Source of the DNA: Atlantibacter hermannii
Lineage (GTDB): Bacteria > Pseudomonadota > Gammaproteobacteria > Enterobacterales > Enterobacteriaceae
Assembly: GCA_900635495.1 (NCBI GenBank)
Contig: LR134136.1
Span: 2,728,001 to 2,792,000, forward strand
Length of the DNA: 64,000 bases
Reading direction: 5' to 3'
Both the position numbers and the translations under genes were made by a program. Shown piece by piece: positions 40,008 to 48,911 of the stretch (position 1 is its first letter; the number at the start of each line of letters is the position of its first letter). The notes beneath the pieces were generated by a model. That model was not told the DNA's origin. It was given only the letters and a program-made list of their open reading frames with translations, and ran no database searches.

Positions 40008-40535
40008 TTAAACTTCTGGCAGATCAACCGCTAGCGGGTGCTCGCGTCGCCAGTCTCGTGCGGCTTCACGGCTGACCCGCGTGCCATGAAATGTCACTAC
40101 GCGTTTTCCGCGCTCCCCGCCCCGGTGATAAAGCGCCCGCATGCAGCTGTCCGGGAACACTTCCTGAAGGACCAGTTTGCTCATGGCGCGGGTATGCCCG
40201 AAGGGGGCGATCCAGTCGCAGAACCACAGGCGATCGCCGCTGTCCCAATCCTCCTGCGGCATATGAATCGCCGGTTGGGTGAGATAGCGGGCTTCAGATT
40301 CAGGATTGAGCCAGGCCCAGCTCAGGAAAAAAACCGGCCGCTCATGCTGAAAGGCCAGTACATACTGGCCGCGTTTGATAATCGGCAGCAGCAGCGTCGG
40401 GAGCGCATGCAGCGGCGCATCACGATGCATAGCGGAATGCATCCACAACCAGACGGTTGCGCCGAGCGCTTCCACTTCATTCGGCTGCTCGCCCAGCATC
40501 AGCGGGGCTTTGATCTCGTAATCGCCAATTCGCAT
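40008..40535 (-). CDS. cdiC: CdiC, HlyC-type toxin-activating lysine acyltransferase
   Basis: A 175-residue protein of the RTX-toxin acyltransferase (HlyC) family: MRIGDYEIKAPLMLGEQPNE, a His in HSAMHRDAPLHALP, the block RPVFFLSWAWLNPESEARYL and the Asp-containing DRLWFCDWIAPFG. HlyC-type enzymes transfer fatty acyl groups from acyl carrier protein to lysines of the toxin; in cdiBCAI loci CdiA is the expected target. AAGGAGCGGCGA precedes the ATG. It lies 10 bases after cdiB and 13 bases before cdiA. Confidence 0.85.
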   Translation of the reverse strand: MRIGDYEIKAPLMLGEQPNEVEALGATVWLWMHSAMHRDAPLHALPTLLLPIIKRGQYVLAFQHERPVFFLSWAWLNPESEARYLTQPAIHMPQEDWDSGDRLWFCDWIAPFGHTRAMSKLVLQEVFPDSCMRALYHRGGERGKRVVTFHGTRVSREAARDWRREHPLAVDLPEV

Positions 40536-40545
40536 TCGCCGCTCC

Positions 40546-42240
40546 TTACCAGTCCCAGTTGAGGCTGAACCCCAGCGTGAGATTGCTGGTTTTGAAACCG
40601 TCAGGTTTAGAGAACGGCGTCCCGGCAAACAGGTCGTAGCCGGTGTGGAAGGCATAACCGCGCAGGCCCGCGACGCCACCCGCCAGGTGGGTGCCCACCA
40701 GATAGTCGGTGCCATAACCGCTCACTTCGCCATAGTCCGCGCCAAGGTAGAACTCCTGGGACGGCAGCGGCGTGCTCCAGGCGATATCGTTACGCACATA
40801 CCAGCCGCGGCTGGCGTTAAGCGTACGTTCCCCGTCGAAACCGCGTACCGTCCAGCGGTTACCGATGGCGAACTGATCCTGCGGCGTGAGCGGCGTATTG
40901 CTCAGTTGCTGCTGATACTGCGCGTTATAGCGGAAGTTCTGCGAGCCGATCGCGAAAGGCACATTGAGCTGGGCGTTGAATTGCAGGATCTTGCTGAGCG
41001 CGGTGGCTTCATCGAAATACTCTTCCGGCGCCGGGGCCGCCCCAAACCAGCGGGTACCGCGCTGATAGCTGACGCCCGCATCCAGGGTAGCCTGGTTTAT
41101 ATAGTGGCGGTGCTGCAAGCCGATACGCCAGGCAGAGGTTTGACGGCGTTGTACGTCAATCTCGGTGTCGTCGATGTAGTTGCGCGTTTTGCGCACCAGC
41201 ACATCGTACGTGAAGGAGGTTTTTTGGGTGCCGCTACGGTGCAGGATACGGCTGAGCTGCAGGTTCAGGTTCTGGCTTTCGCCGCTGTAGCGATAATCTT
41301 CATTAATGCCCGCCACGGTTTGGTGATAGTCGTAATCGTTGCCGGTTACGGAGAACATCCAGTAGCCAAACGGCACGGAATAATGACCGGTGTAGTTTTT
41401 ACTGCCTTTGCCGCCCCCCTGATCGAGATCGTGCGAAGCAGAAACATACAGCAAATCGCTCAGGGAGAACGGGTTATCCAGGGACAGCGTCAATCCACCC
41501 TGGTAACGGCCAGTGCTTTTGGTGCCGGCATCGTCCAGAGACGCGCCAAGACGCCACATTTTTTCCTGCTTCCAGCTTACCTCGATATCACTTTCACCAG
41601 GCTGCTCACCGGGCAGGATCTCCATATGCGCTTTTACGGTAGGCAGGCGCTGAAGGTTTTCCAGCCCCTGTTCAATATCACGCAGATCCAGCAGCTCGCC
41701 CTCCCGTGGCGGGAACGTGCTGTAAAGCTGGATATAGCGATCGCTGTCCGGGGTGAGCCTGACCTGGCGGACGTAGCCCGGCACCAGCACCAGCGTCAGA
41801 ACGCCGCTTTTCAAATCCTGTGACGGTGCCAGCACCCGCGTGGTGATGTAGCCATGATCCACCAGTCGGTTTTGCAGCGTGCTCATCAGCAGATTAATGC
41901 CCTGCGCACCCAGGCAGCGCCCCTCGGCTTCCACGCCCAGATGTTGAATGGGCAGCCAGCGCGGCAGCTTTTCTTCACCGCTCAGCACCACTTTATGAAT
42001 CGGGAAACACGGCGTTTCGTTCGGATAATCAATACTGCCGAACCCGGAAGACGGCGGCGACAGGCGCACATCGGGCTTAGGTGGCGTCAGTTGCTGCTCA
42101 AGCGCTTTCTGACGCTGCTGCTGGATAATAATTTGTTCTTCGGCACCAGCGATGCCCTCGGCACTGCTGGCGACAGACGTAAAAAGAAGACCGGTTGCTG
42201 TGAAAAAAATGTTACGAACCAGGAGTTGGTGACAGCGCAT
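40546..42240 (-). CDS. cdiB: CdiB, two-partner secretion outer-membrane transporter
   Basis: A 564-residue TpsB/Omp85-family exporter. A signal peptide (about 1-26) is followed by an N-terminal plug-helix region rich in Gln, a POTRA_2 domain (CFPIHKVVLSGEEKLP..., GYITTRVLAPSQDLKSG), a second POTRA and a 16-strand barrel. The loop-6 motif is TVRGFDGERTL (about residue 465), and the chain ends in an aromatic residue (FSLNWDW) as barrels do. AGGGA precedes the ATG. It heads the cdiBCAI operon and exports CdiA. Confidence 0.95.
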   Translation of the reverse strand: MRCHQLLVRNIFFTATGLLFTSVASSAEGIAGAEEQIIIQQQRQKALEQQLTPPKPDVRLSPPSSGFGSIDYPNETPCFPIHKVVLSGEEKLPRWLPIQHLGVEAEGRCLGAQGINLLMSTLQNRLVDHGYITTRVLAPSQDLKSGVLTLVLVPGYVRQVRLTPDSDRYIQLYSTFPPREGELLDLRDIEQGLENLQRLPTVKAHMEILPGEQPGESDIEVSWKQEKMWRLGASLDDAGTKSTGRYQGGLTLSLDNPFSLSDLLYVSASHDLDQGGGKGSKNYTGHYSVPFGYWMFSVTGNDYDYHQTVAGINEDYRYSGESQNLNLQLSRILHRSGTQKTSFTYDVLVRKTRNYIDDTEIDVQRRQTSAWRIGLQHRHYINQATLDAGVSYQRGTRWFGAAPAPEEYFDEATALSKILQFNAQLNVPFAIGSQNFRYNAQYQQQLSNTPLTPQDQFAIGNRWTVRGFDGERTLNASRGWYVRNDIAWSTPLPSQEFYLGADYGEVSGYGTDYLVGTHLAGGVAGLRGYAFHTGYDLFAGTPFSKPDGFKTSNLTLGFSLNWDW

Positions 42241-42696
42241 CTGACAGTCCCTGTGATGTAAGTAAATCGCGGTTATTGTTAATTTATGTAAAATTTAGCC
42301 GCATTATCCACGCGAGGGTGCTAACAGCAATCACCAATATTTATGGGTAATGAGCGCTTGTTAAGGCCATTAACCATGTTTTTTCAGGGTGATAACGTTT
42401 AGTTTTCCTGACTGTAAAAATATTATTTTCAAATTTAAAATCAGAAAGTTAAGAAAATTGCAGTTACGTAAGCCAGCGTGAATAATGCCTGGTCAGGGCT
42501 AACAACACGATTAATGGAATGGAAATTTTCAGGATTATTCCTGGAGAGAGCGGGTTTCATACGAAAATTGATAACGGGAGCTAATGCATTTGGCGTAACG
42601 CTAAAAACGCGACTCAGTGCTATGACGACGCGTTTTTATGATAACAAACCATTTACAATAAGCCCGATCGGAATGGTGCAACCGGGCGTTATTGCA
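42241..42696. other. A+T-rich upstream region of the cdi operon
   Basis: About 450 bases, strongly A+T-rich between 42360 and 42460, with no gene I can support on either strand. It should hold the cdiB promoter. A+T-rich upstream DNA of this kind is often bound by H-NS, which is inference here. Confidence 0.5.
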
Positions 42697-43095
42697 TTAG
42701 TGCTGGCCGCCAGGTTCGTGCCAGACCGCCTCGATGTTATAGCCGTCAGGATCGAGAATAAACGCGGCGTAGTAGCCCGGATGATACTGCGGTCGGTAAC
42801 CTGGCGCGCCGTTATCCTTGCCACCCGCGTCGAGGGCCGCTTTATAGAACGCCTCCACCTGCTCTTTGTTTTTTGCACTAAACGCCAAATGCATGCGCGG
42901 CGTGGATGGCGTGCCAGCGGTTATCCAGAATGCGCCGCCAGGATCGGCCCCGTTTTCTGACTGCTCAGGCCCAAAGCCCGCCGCTTCACCAGCGAATTCC
43001 CGGCGGATGATATGCCCCAGACTTGCCAGCACCCGCGTATAAAACTGTTTACTTGCTGCAAAATCACTGACGCTAAAACCGGTATGGTCGATCAT
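42697..43095 (-). CDS. VOC-family (glyoxalase/bleomycin-resistance fold) protein
   Basis: A 132-residue single-module VOC protein: MIDHTGFSVSDFAASKQFYT, the RMHLAFSAKNKEQVEAFYKA centre and YYAAFILDPDGYNIEAVWHE with the usual metal-ligand Glu. VOC proteins are metal-dependent lyases, dioxygenases or drug-binding proteins; substrate unknown. GAGGG precedes the chosen ATG at 43095. Confidence 0.88.
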   Translation of the reverse strand: MIDHTGFSVSDFAASKQFYTRVLASLGHIIRREFAGEAAGFGPEQSENGADPGGAFWITAGTPSTPRMHLAFSAKNKEQVEAFYKAALDAGGKDNGAPGYRPQYHPGYYAAFILDPDGYNIEAVWHEPGGQH

Positions 43096-43292
43096 TTTTC
43101 TGCCCTCGTGACGTACAGGAGCGGCAAGTAAACCATTCTGCGGCGGAATGATGTTTGACCAGGCAGCGAAAACCGAACATTTGTTCCTGCGCAGGTGATG
43201 CCTGAGCAAGACCGGTTGAATAGCCGTTCCGGCCATTACCGACCATAATGACGCGCAGGGACATTGATTATGCAAGTAACGGGAGGTCGTTG

Positions 43293-43889
43293 ATGGTCAG
43301 GATTGATTCGTTCGACGCGGCGGGTGGGTGCTGGATCAACCCGCCCGACGGCGCGTCGGTAGAAGGAAACACGCTGCGTTTCACCACCCATGCTAATACC
43401 GATTTCTGGCGAGACACCTTCTATGGCTTTACGCGGCACAGTGGACACGCGTTCGGCTTTTATGTGGACGGTGATTTCACTCTCCAGGTTAAAGTGATGG
43501 CCAGTTTTACCCATCTCTACGATCAGGCAGGCCTGTTCATTCAGGACGACGATCGTCACTGGGTGAAAGCGGGCATCGAATTCAATGACGAGAAACCGGC
43601 CATCGGCTGCGTGGTGACGCGGGAACAATCGGACTGGTCAACCGGGGTATTTCCCGGCGAACCCGGTGTATTCTGGCTGCGCGCCACGCTGGCGAACGCG
43701 GCGCTCAGGATCCAGTATTCCACCGACGGGCAAACCTGGCCGCTGTTGCGGCTGTGTCACTGGCCGCCTCAGCCACGGCGCTTTGTCGGCGTAATGGCCT
43801 GCACCCCGGAACGCGCCGGACTCGACGTGGTGTTCGACGGCTTTTCAATCGGTGCGCCGTCAGGCAAACCGTTGCACGACCTGTCGTAA
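43293..43889 (+). CDS. DUF1349 family beta-sandwich protein
   Basis: A 198-residue protein of the DUF1349 (YesU/concanavalin-like) family: TDFWRDTFYGFTRHSGHAFG, DFTLQVKVMASFTHLYDQAG, LFIQDDDRHWVKAGIEF and DWSTGVFP are family hallmarks. Lectin-like fold; function unknown. GGGAGG lies 6 bases before the ATG at 43293. Confidence 0.9.
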   Translation: MVRIDSFDAAGGCWINPPDGASVEGNTLRFTTHANTDFWRDTFYGFTRHSGHAFGFYVDGDFTLQVKVMASFTHLYDQAGLFIQDDDRHWVKAGIEFNDEKPAIGCVVTREQSDWSTGVFPGEPGVFWLRATLANAALRIQYSTDGQTWPLLRLCHWPPQPRRFVGVMACTPERAGLDVVFDGFSIGAPSGKPLHDLS

Positions 43890-44004
43890 GCTATAAAGGG
43901 AAACCGTCCGATGCGCCATGCCAGAAAAGCGCGACAATAATGCTATTATCCGGCCCGGAGACGGCGTTCGGTCGCTGACATACACCCCAACCTGGATATA
44001 ACGT

Positions 44005-44250
44005 ATGAATAATGAAATACCGCTGAAATTTTATGACATCGTGGATGAGTACTCGACGGAAACGGAAACCCCCGTCAGCGAGACTGAACGGGATGCGCTG
44101 GCGCACTACTTCCAGTTGCTGATCACCCGCCTGATGAATAATGAAGAGATCAGTGAAGAGGCGCAGCAGGAGATGGCCGTTGAAGCCGGGATCAATGCGC
44201 TGCGTATTGACGAAATCGCCACGTTTTTGAATCAGTGGGGCAATGAGTAA
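44005..44250 (+). CDS. ymjA: YmjA (DUF2543 family)
   Basis: An 81-residue acidic protein nearly identical to E. coli YmjA, including MNNEIPLKFYDIVDEYSTE, HYFQLLITRLMNNEEISEEA and the tail EIATFLNQWGNE. No function is established. Confidence 0.93.
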   Translation: MNNEIPLKFYDIVDEYSTETETPVSETERDALAHYFQLLITRLMNNEEISEEAQQEMAVEAGINALRIDEIATFLNQWGNE

Positions 44251-44422
44251 CCGCCCCTGAAGCGTCACGGTGCGCCGTTGACGCTTCCGCCTGTTTTCTG
44301 CCCGGACTACCGCTACCCCTCCCGCCTGACATAAACTAAAGACGTGGTCTGCGTGCGCAATGTGCTTTACACTGCGCGCTGCAAAAATTCAGTCGATAAT
44401 GGTTAATCAGGCGGTAATGGCG

Positions 44423-44899
44423 ATGAACGGTAAAATCACGAGTTGGTTTAAAGATAAAGGTTTTGGATTTATCAAAGATGAGAACGGCGATAACCGCTAT
44501 TTTCATGTGATTAAAGTCGCCAACCCGGATCTGATTAAAAAAGACGCGGCGGTGACGTTTGAACCGACCACCAATAATAAAGGGCTGTCGGCGTATGCCG
44601 TTAAAGTCCTGCCGGAAAGCAAATACATTTATATCGCTGGCGAGCGAATCAAGCTCACCGCGATAAAATCCTATCTGGTGTATCGCGAAGAAGTCCCTGC
44701 CGATACCCGCATCGATAAAGAAAATGCGATCCTCTCTGTGGGCGCGCTGATGAGCAGCATCCGGCCAAAATCGGGCGCTCAGCCGGGCGAAATGCGCTCA
44801 GTCAAGAAGCTCGCTATCACCACCTTCCAGGGCACGACCTTAATCTTCTCGGAAGATGAGATTGACGTGGATGCCACGGTGAAAATGCTCAAGGTATAA
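44423..44899 (+). CDS. Cold-shock-domain protein with an extra C-terminal domain
   Basis: A 158-residue protein. Residues 1-65 are a cold-shock nucleic-acid-binding domain (MNGKITSWFKDKGFGFIKDE, RNP-1 KGFGFI; the RNP-2 site reads RYFHV instead of VFVH). The remaining 95 residues (YIAGERIKLTAIKSYLVYRE..., TFQGTTLIFSEDEID) form a domain I do not recognise. The ATG at 44423 follows AGGCGG by 9 bases; ATGs at 44417 and 44399 are alternatives. Confidence 0.8.
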   Translation: MNGKITSWFKDKGFGFIKDENGDNRYFHVIKVANPDLIKKDAAVTFEPTTNNKGLSAYAVKVLPESKYIYIAGERIKLTAIKSYLVYREEVPADTRIDKENAILSVGALMSSIRPKSGAQPGEMRSVKKLAITTFQGTTLIFSEDEIDVDATVKMLKV

Positions 44900-44975
44900 A
44901 CGCCGCCGCACCGGCACAGCGAGGCGCAGAAGTCGGGTATACTCCCGCATATGACTGGCAGGTTTAGAGACGAAC

Positions 44976-45515
44976 ATGACAAAACTCACCTTACAAGAAC
45001 AGATGCTGAAAGCGGGTTTAGTGACCAGCAAGAAAGTGGCGAAAGTCCAGAGAACGGCGAAAAAATCACGCGTTCAGGCCCGCGAAGCGCGGGAAGCCGT
45101 GGCAGAAAATAAAAAAGCGCAGCTGGAGCGTGACAAGCAGTTAAGCGAACAGCAGAAACAGGCGGCGCTGTCGAAAGAGTACAAAGCGCAGATTAAGCAA
45201 CTGATCGAAATGAACCGCATCGTGGTGGCGAAAGGTTCGATCGATTTTAATTTCACCGACCATAACCTGATTAAAAAGGTGGTGGTGGATAAAGCGACCC
45301 AGGCGCAGCTCATTAGTGGCCGTCTCGCCATCGCCCGTCTGGCGATCGATAACAAAGACGAGTGCGACTATGCCATTATCCCTGCGGTCGTCGCCGATAA
45401 AATCGCCCAGCGCGACCCGGCCACGGTGGTGGTGAACAGCGCCCTCAGCCAGGAAGCGCAGGATGAAGACGATCCGTATGCAGATTTCAAAGTGCCGGAT
45501 GATTTGATGTGGTAA
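44976..45515 (+). CDS. yaiL: YaiL, DUF2058 protein
   Basis: A 179-residue cytoplasmic protein matching E. coli YaiL from MTKLTLQEQMLKAGLVTSKK to DDPYADFKVPDDLMW. A long basic coiled coil (about 20-80) precedes a compact domain (IDFNFTDHNLIKKVVVD). Such charged DUF2058 proteins are considered RNA/ribosome-related without direct proof. It sits 76 bases after the cold-shock gene and ends at a strong terminator. Confidence 0.93.
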   Translation: MTKLTLQEQMLKAGLVTSKKVAKVQRTAKKSRVQAREAREAVAENKKAQLERDKQLSEQQKQAALSKEYKAQIKQLIEMNRIVVAKGSIDFNFTDHNLIKKVVVDKATQAQLISGRLAIARLAIDNKDECDYAIIPAVVADKIAQRDPATVVVNSALSQEAQDEDDPYADFKVPDDLMW

Positions 45516-45537
45516 CTCCACGTCCGTCACCGGAAAC

Positions 45538-45561
45538 AAAAAAGGCCGTCAGGCCTTTTTT
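45538..45561. terminator. Bidirectional terminator between yaiL and the DUF3750 gene
   Basis: AAAAAAGGCC and GGCCTTTTTT surround a GTCA-containing loop; A-run and T-run on either side allow use by both convergent genes. Confidence 0.88.
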
Positions 45562-45571
45562 ATTGGCTGTT

Positions 45572-46356
45572 TTACCCCTCGCCGCCTTCACGCTGCTTTT
45601 GCAGATTATCCCGGCCCACGCCGCCGATAAAGGGCAGCCTCAACCGCAGCGGCGAAATATCGACGCCCACGTTTAATCCCAGCATATTCACTTCAAACCC
45701 CTCTTCCGCGCCGAGCGTCATCCCCGCCACACCAAGTAGCGAAACCTGAACGCCCCGCCCCGACGGCGGCAGCCCCACAATGTGGCGCAGAGAACGGAAA
45801 TCTTTTCCCACGGCGTTTGCGGGCATATCCAGTCTGAGCGCCGGGACTTCGCGGCCGATGTGCGCGATAAAGGTGTTGCTGTTGGGGCCAGGCCAGGCGC
45901 GATAGGTGTCCGCCACGGATAAGACGCGATAGCCGCTTCAATTTGCGGGATCATCGCTTGCGCCGCGTCCCCGTGATGCTGCACCAGCAAACGAGGTTTT
46001 GCGCCGTACCAGTACCCATCCGGCGCGTTGCGATTATGGCGCACCTTTTCCCCCGCCCCCCAGCTGATAACCTCATAGCGGGAATACTGGGTTTCTCCGG
46101 CGCGTTTGAAAATGATCCACGGGTGTACCGCCACCACGCCTTTCCAGCCCCAGGTGGGCGCGGCGTAAACCTGCACCACGGCCTGTCCGGCATTGCGCCA
46201 GGGATCGGGCGCGAGGCCTGCCGAATCATGGCGAGCCGACCACCAGCCTTCCTGGGCTTTAGCGTTAGGGTGATACATGGCGCGTCCGATACTGGCGATA
46301 AGCGAAAGCAGAACAATACATAAAAAACTGAGGCTGAGGGTTTTAATCAGGGTCAT
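45572..46356 (-). CDS. DUF3750 membrane-anchored protein (frame-shifted here)
   Basis: The N-terminal half (MTLIKTLSLSFLCIVLLSLI, one membrane helix; then VYAAPTWGWKGVVAVHPWII and YEVISWGAGEKVRHNRN) and the C-terminal half (ADTYRAWPGPNSNTFIAHIG, GLPPSGRGVQVSLLGVAGMT) are in different frames. One missing base at the CC of 45913-45914 joins them as ASYPW-ADTYRAWPGPNSN and gives 261 residues, the normal DUF3750 length. The NSNTF motif and a conserved Cys-less active-site-like region are family features. Function unknown; a periplasmic hydrolase role has only been suggested. Confidence 0.85.
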
Positions 46357-46617
46357 TAGGGCCTGCGAGTGGATAGTGAACAGATGTACGCCGCTGCAAG
46401 ACTACTTTACTGGCTTATTTTTGTACACCTGCACGGCACGAAGCGCGCCCTGGCGGCCAGCAGGCTGGTTCTGCGCGGAGAGCTTTCTGAAGATAAGGGA
46501 TCGACTCTGACCGAGCCGCCCGAGAGTCGTGCATTATCAAAGACATTAAGGCACTTTTCCCGCCCCGAACCGCCGCGCATCAGGCTGGTTTACAGAAGTG
46601 CCCGAAGGGTTTTTCGT

Positions 46618-46645
46618 TTGACTTATTTTGTAAAAAGTTTACATT
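46618..46645 (+). promoter_or_regulatory. Candidate promoter and operator of the GlxA-type regulator
   Basis: TTGACT (46618-46623) and TACATT (46640-46645) are 16 bases apart. Between and over them lies the perfect dyad TGTAAA-AAG-TTTACA (46629-46643). The ATG at 46653 is so close that the transcript would have almost no leader. Boxes and dyad are seen; autoregulation is inference. Confidence 0.45.
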
Positions 46646-46652
46646 TCCGGAC

Positions 46653-47633
46653 ATGAAAACTGTGCTGATTATTGTCCCGGATGGCGGCATGCTGTTTGAA
46701 GCCGCAGGCATTGCCGACATCCTGATGCAGGCCAACCGCCTTCACGCTGCGCAACATGCCGCGCCGCGCTATCGCATTACGCTTGCCACCACGCAACCGC
46801 ACCAGGTTATCCACGGTCAGTCCGGGCTCAACCTGCTGGCGGACAATCGCCTCACCGAACTCGATCCCTTTGAATCCCGCGATACCATCATGATCACCGG
46901 ACGCGGCACCCATGCTGACGAAGGGGATGCTGTGGCGAGTTGGGTGCGCATGGCGGCGCCGCATACCCGGCGCGTCACATCGATTTGCGGCGGCGCGATG
47001 CTGCTGGCGCAGGCGGGACTACTGGATGGACGACGCGCCACCACCCACTGGCGTTTGCTGGAGGAAATGCAAACCACATACCCTCACGTTAAGGTCGAAG
47101 GCGGTCCGCTCTACATTCAGGACGGGCCGGTCTGGACATCCGGCGGCGTCAGTTCCGGGTTCGATCTCACACTGGCGCTGGTGGAGGATGATTACGGATT
47201 TACACTCGCCCGTGATATTGCCCAGGACATGGTGATGTATCTGCGCCGTCCCGGCGGGCAGTTGCAGTTCAGCCGTTATAAACTGGACCAGACTGAACAT
47301 GCCGGTCCGGTGGGTGAACTGCAACGCTGGATACTGGCGAATCTCGCCGACGACTTGTCGGTTGAAAAGCTGGCGGAACGGGTGGCCATGAGCCCACGCA
47401 ACTTTACCCGCGTGTTTACCCGCGAAGCGGGCGTCTCCCCGGCGCGTTACGTGTCAGAAGCGCGGCTGGCCGCTGCCCGCGACCGGCTGGAGCAAACCAC
47501 CGAAACCCTGGATCGCATCGCCCAGCTTACCGGCTTCGGCAGCAGCATCAATCTGCGCCGCACCTTTGAAAAGCAACTTCATCTCACCCCCGGCGAATAT
47601 CGACAGCGTTTTCACAGCCGAAAGCTGGCGTAA
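46653..47633 (+). CDS. GlxA-type AraC-family regulator with DJ-1/PfpI domain
   Basis: A 326-residue regulator. Residues about 1-175 are a DJ-1/PfpI (class I amidotransferase-like) domain with the elbow cysteine in SICGGAMLLAQAG and the following RRATTHW. Residues about 220-320 are an AraC domain with two helix-turn-helix motifs (SVEKLAERVAMSPRNFTRVF, ETLDRIAQLTGFGSSINLRR). Such proteins usually respond to a small metabolite. It lies 78 bases before the extra GAPDH gene and 1.3 kb before crtE, both on the same strand. No AGGAGG-like site precedes its ATG. Confidence 0.92.
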   Translation: MKTVLIIVPDGGMLFEAAGIADILMQANRLHAAQHAAPRYRITLATTQPHQVIHGQSGLNLLADNRLTELDPFESRDTIMITGRGTHADEGDAVASWVRMAAPHTRRVTSICGGAMLLAQAGLLDGRRATTHWRLLEEMQTTYPHVKVEGGPLYIQDGPVWTSGGVSSGFDLTLALVEDDYGFTLARDIAQDMVMYLRRPGGQLQFSRYKLDQTEHAGPVGELQRWILANLADDLSVEKLAERVAMSPRNFTRVFTREAGVSPARYVSEARLAAARDRLEQTTETLDRIAQLTGFGSSINLRRTFEKQLHLTPGEYRQRFHSRKLA

Positions 47634-47711
47634 AGTGATCCTTTTTTGTCATTTACGCCAAAGCGCCTCACGCCTAACCTGAAGTCAGAAACAGCACATC
47701 AGGAGGCAATT

Positions 47712-48722
47712 ATGGTGAAGATCGGTATTAACGGCTTTGGCCGCATCGGGCGCAACGTTTTCCGCGCCGCCCTGAATAATGAACAGGTCGAGATCGTGGC
47801 GATTAACGACCTGACCGACAGCAAAACGCTGGCGCACCTGCTGAAATACGACTCCCTGCTCGGCACCCTGCCGCTGCCGGTCGAGGCGGGCGAAGGCGAG
47901 CTGCGAATTGACGGTAATGCAGTAAAAGTGTTCTCCCATCGCGATCCGGCGGAAATCCCATGGCACATGTGTGGGCGTGGATATTGTCATTGAAGCCACC
48001 GGCTTTTTTACCGAACGCGAAAAAGCGGCGGTGCATATTACCCACGGCGGCGCAAAGCGGGTCATTATCTCCGCTCCGGCAAAAAACGACGACATCACCG
48101 TGGTGATGGGCGTGAACCATCAGGATTATGATCCTGAGCAGCATTTTGTGGTCAGCAACGGCAGTTGCACCACTAACGGGCTCGCGCCAGCGGCGCAGGT
48201 GTTGCATCAGCAGTTTGGTATTGAACACGGCCTGATGAATACCACCCACGCTTATACCAACAGTCAGGCGCTGCACGACCAGCCGGAAAAAGATCTGCGC
48301 GGTGCCCGCGCCGCCGCACTGTCGATTGTTCCTTACTCCAGCGGCGCGGCGAAGGCGCTGGGCAAAGTGATCCGGAACTCGACGGGCGTCTTACCGGCTA
48401 TTCATTGCGGGTACCGGTGCCGGTGGTGTCGATCGTCGATTTAACCGTGACGCTGAAGCGCGACGTCACGGCGGAAGACGTGAATGCCGCGTTTCGCGCC
48501 GCTGCGACGGACGGCCCGCTGCAGGGCATCCTCGGTTACAGCGAGGAACCGCTGGTATCAAGCGATTATCAGGGCGATGCGCGCTCATCGATCGTTGACG
48601 GACTGTCTACGCTGGTGATTGGCGGCAATATGGTCAAAATCCTTGCCTGGTACGATAACGAATGGGCGTTCTCCAACCGCCTGATTGATTTGGCCCGCCT
48701 GATGGAACAACGCGGCCTGTAA
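47712..48722 (+). CDS. Type I glyceraldehyde-3-phosphate dehydrogenase, extra copy (frame-shifted twice here)
   Basis: Converts glyceraldehyde-3-phosphate to 1,3-bisphosphoglycerate. Features are MVKIGINGFGRIGRNVFRAA (dinucleotide fold), NDLTD with the NAD-selecting Asp, the catalytic Cys in SNGSCTTNGLAP (usual form SNASCTTN), the Arg loop SLRVPVPVVSIVDLTV and the C-terminal WYDNEWAFSNRL. An extra G in 47973-47975 and a missing C at 48372-48373 cancel; corrected it is 336 residues. AGGAGG precedes the ATG. E. coli gapA lies elsewhere in the genome, and this protein differs from GapA, so it is probably a second enzyme. Possible roles: sugar-acid or isoprene-linked carbon flow. Confidence 0.87.
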
Positions 48723-48792
48723 CCCCTCTACCTCGCTCCCGGTACCGCTGCCGGGAGCGAGGCGAACCGCCCCTTCGCACTCCCCGCTTATT

Positions 48793-48831
48793 TTTACAAA
48801 GTTGTACATGATAAAGTTAAAAACTTGTACA
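48793..48831 (+). promoter_or_regulatory. Candidate crtE promoter region with tandem TTGTACA
   Basis: In the 190-base gap before crtE, TTGTACA occurs at 48802-48808 and again at 48825-48831. The first copy is the right arm of TACAA-AG-TTGTA (48796-48807). TTTACA (48793-48798) and TTAAAA (48817-48822) could serve as weak -35 and -10 boxes with an 18-base spacer. Activity is inferred only. Confidence 0.35.
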
Positions 48832-48911
48832 GGCATCACTGGCGAACCGCCGTCACGCAGTCTACGTTTAAACAAATACATAAAGCATGTTTCCATGGCG
48901 GTCCCTCATCA

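Noticed and set aside
42478..42960. 160-codon plus-strand frame upstream of cdiB
   Set aside because: Its second half is antisense to the VOC gene and the first half lies in A+T-rich promoter-like DNA without a ribosome site.
46369..46656. 95-codon plus-strand frame upstream of the GlxA-type gene
   Set aside because: No ribosome site, Arg/Ser-rich composition, and no resemblance to a family; it runs into the regulator's promoter region.
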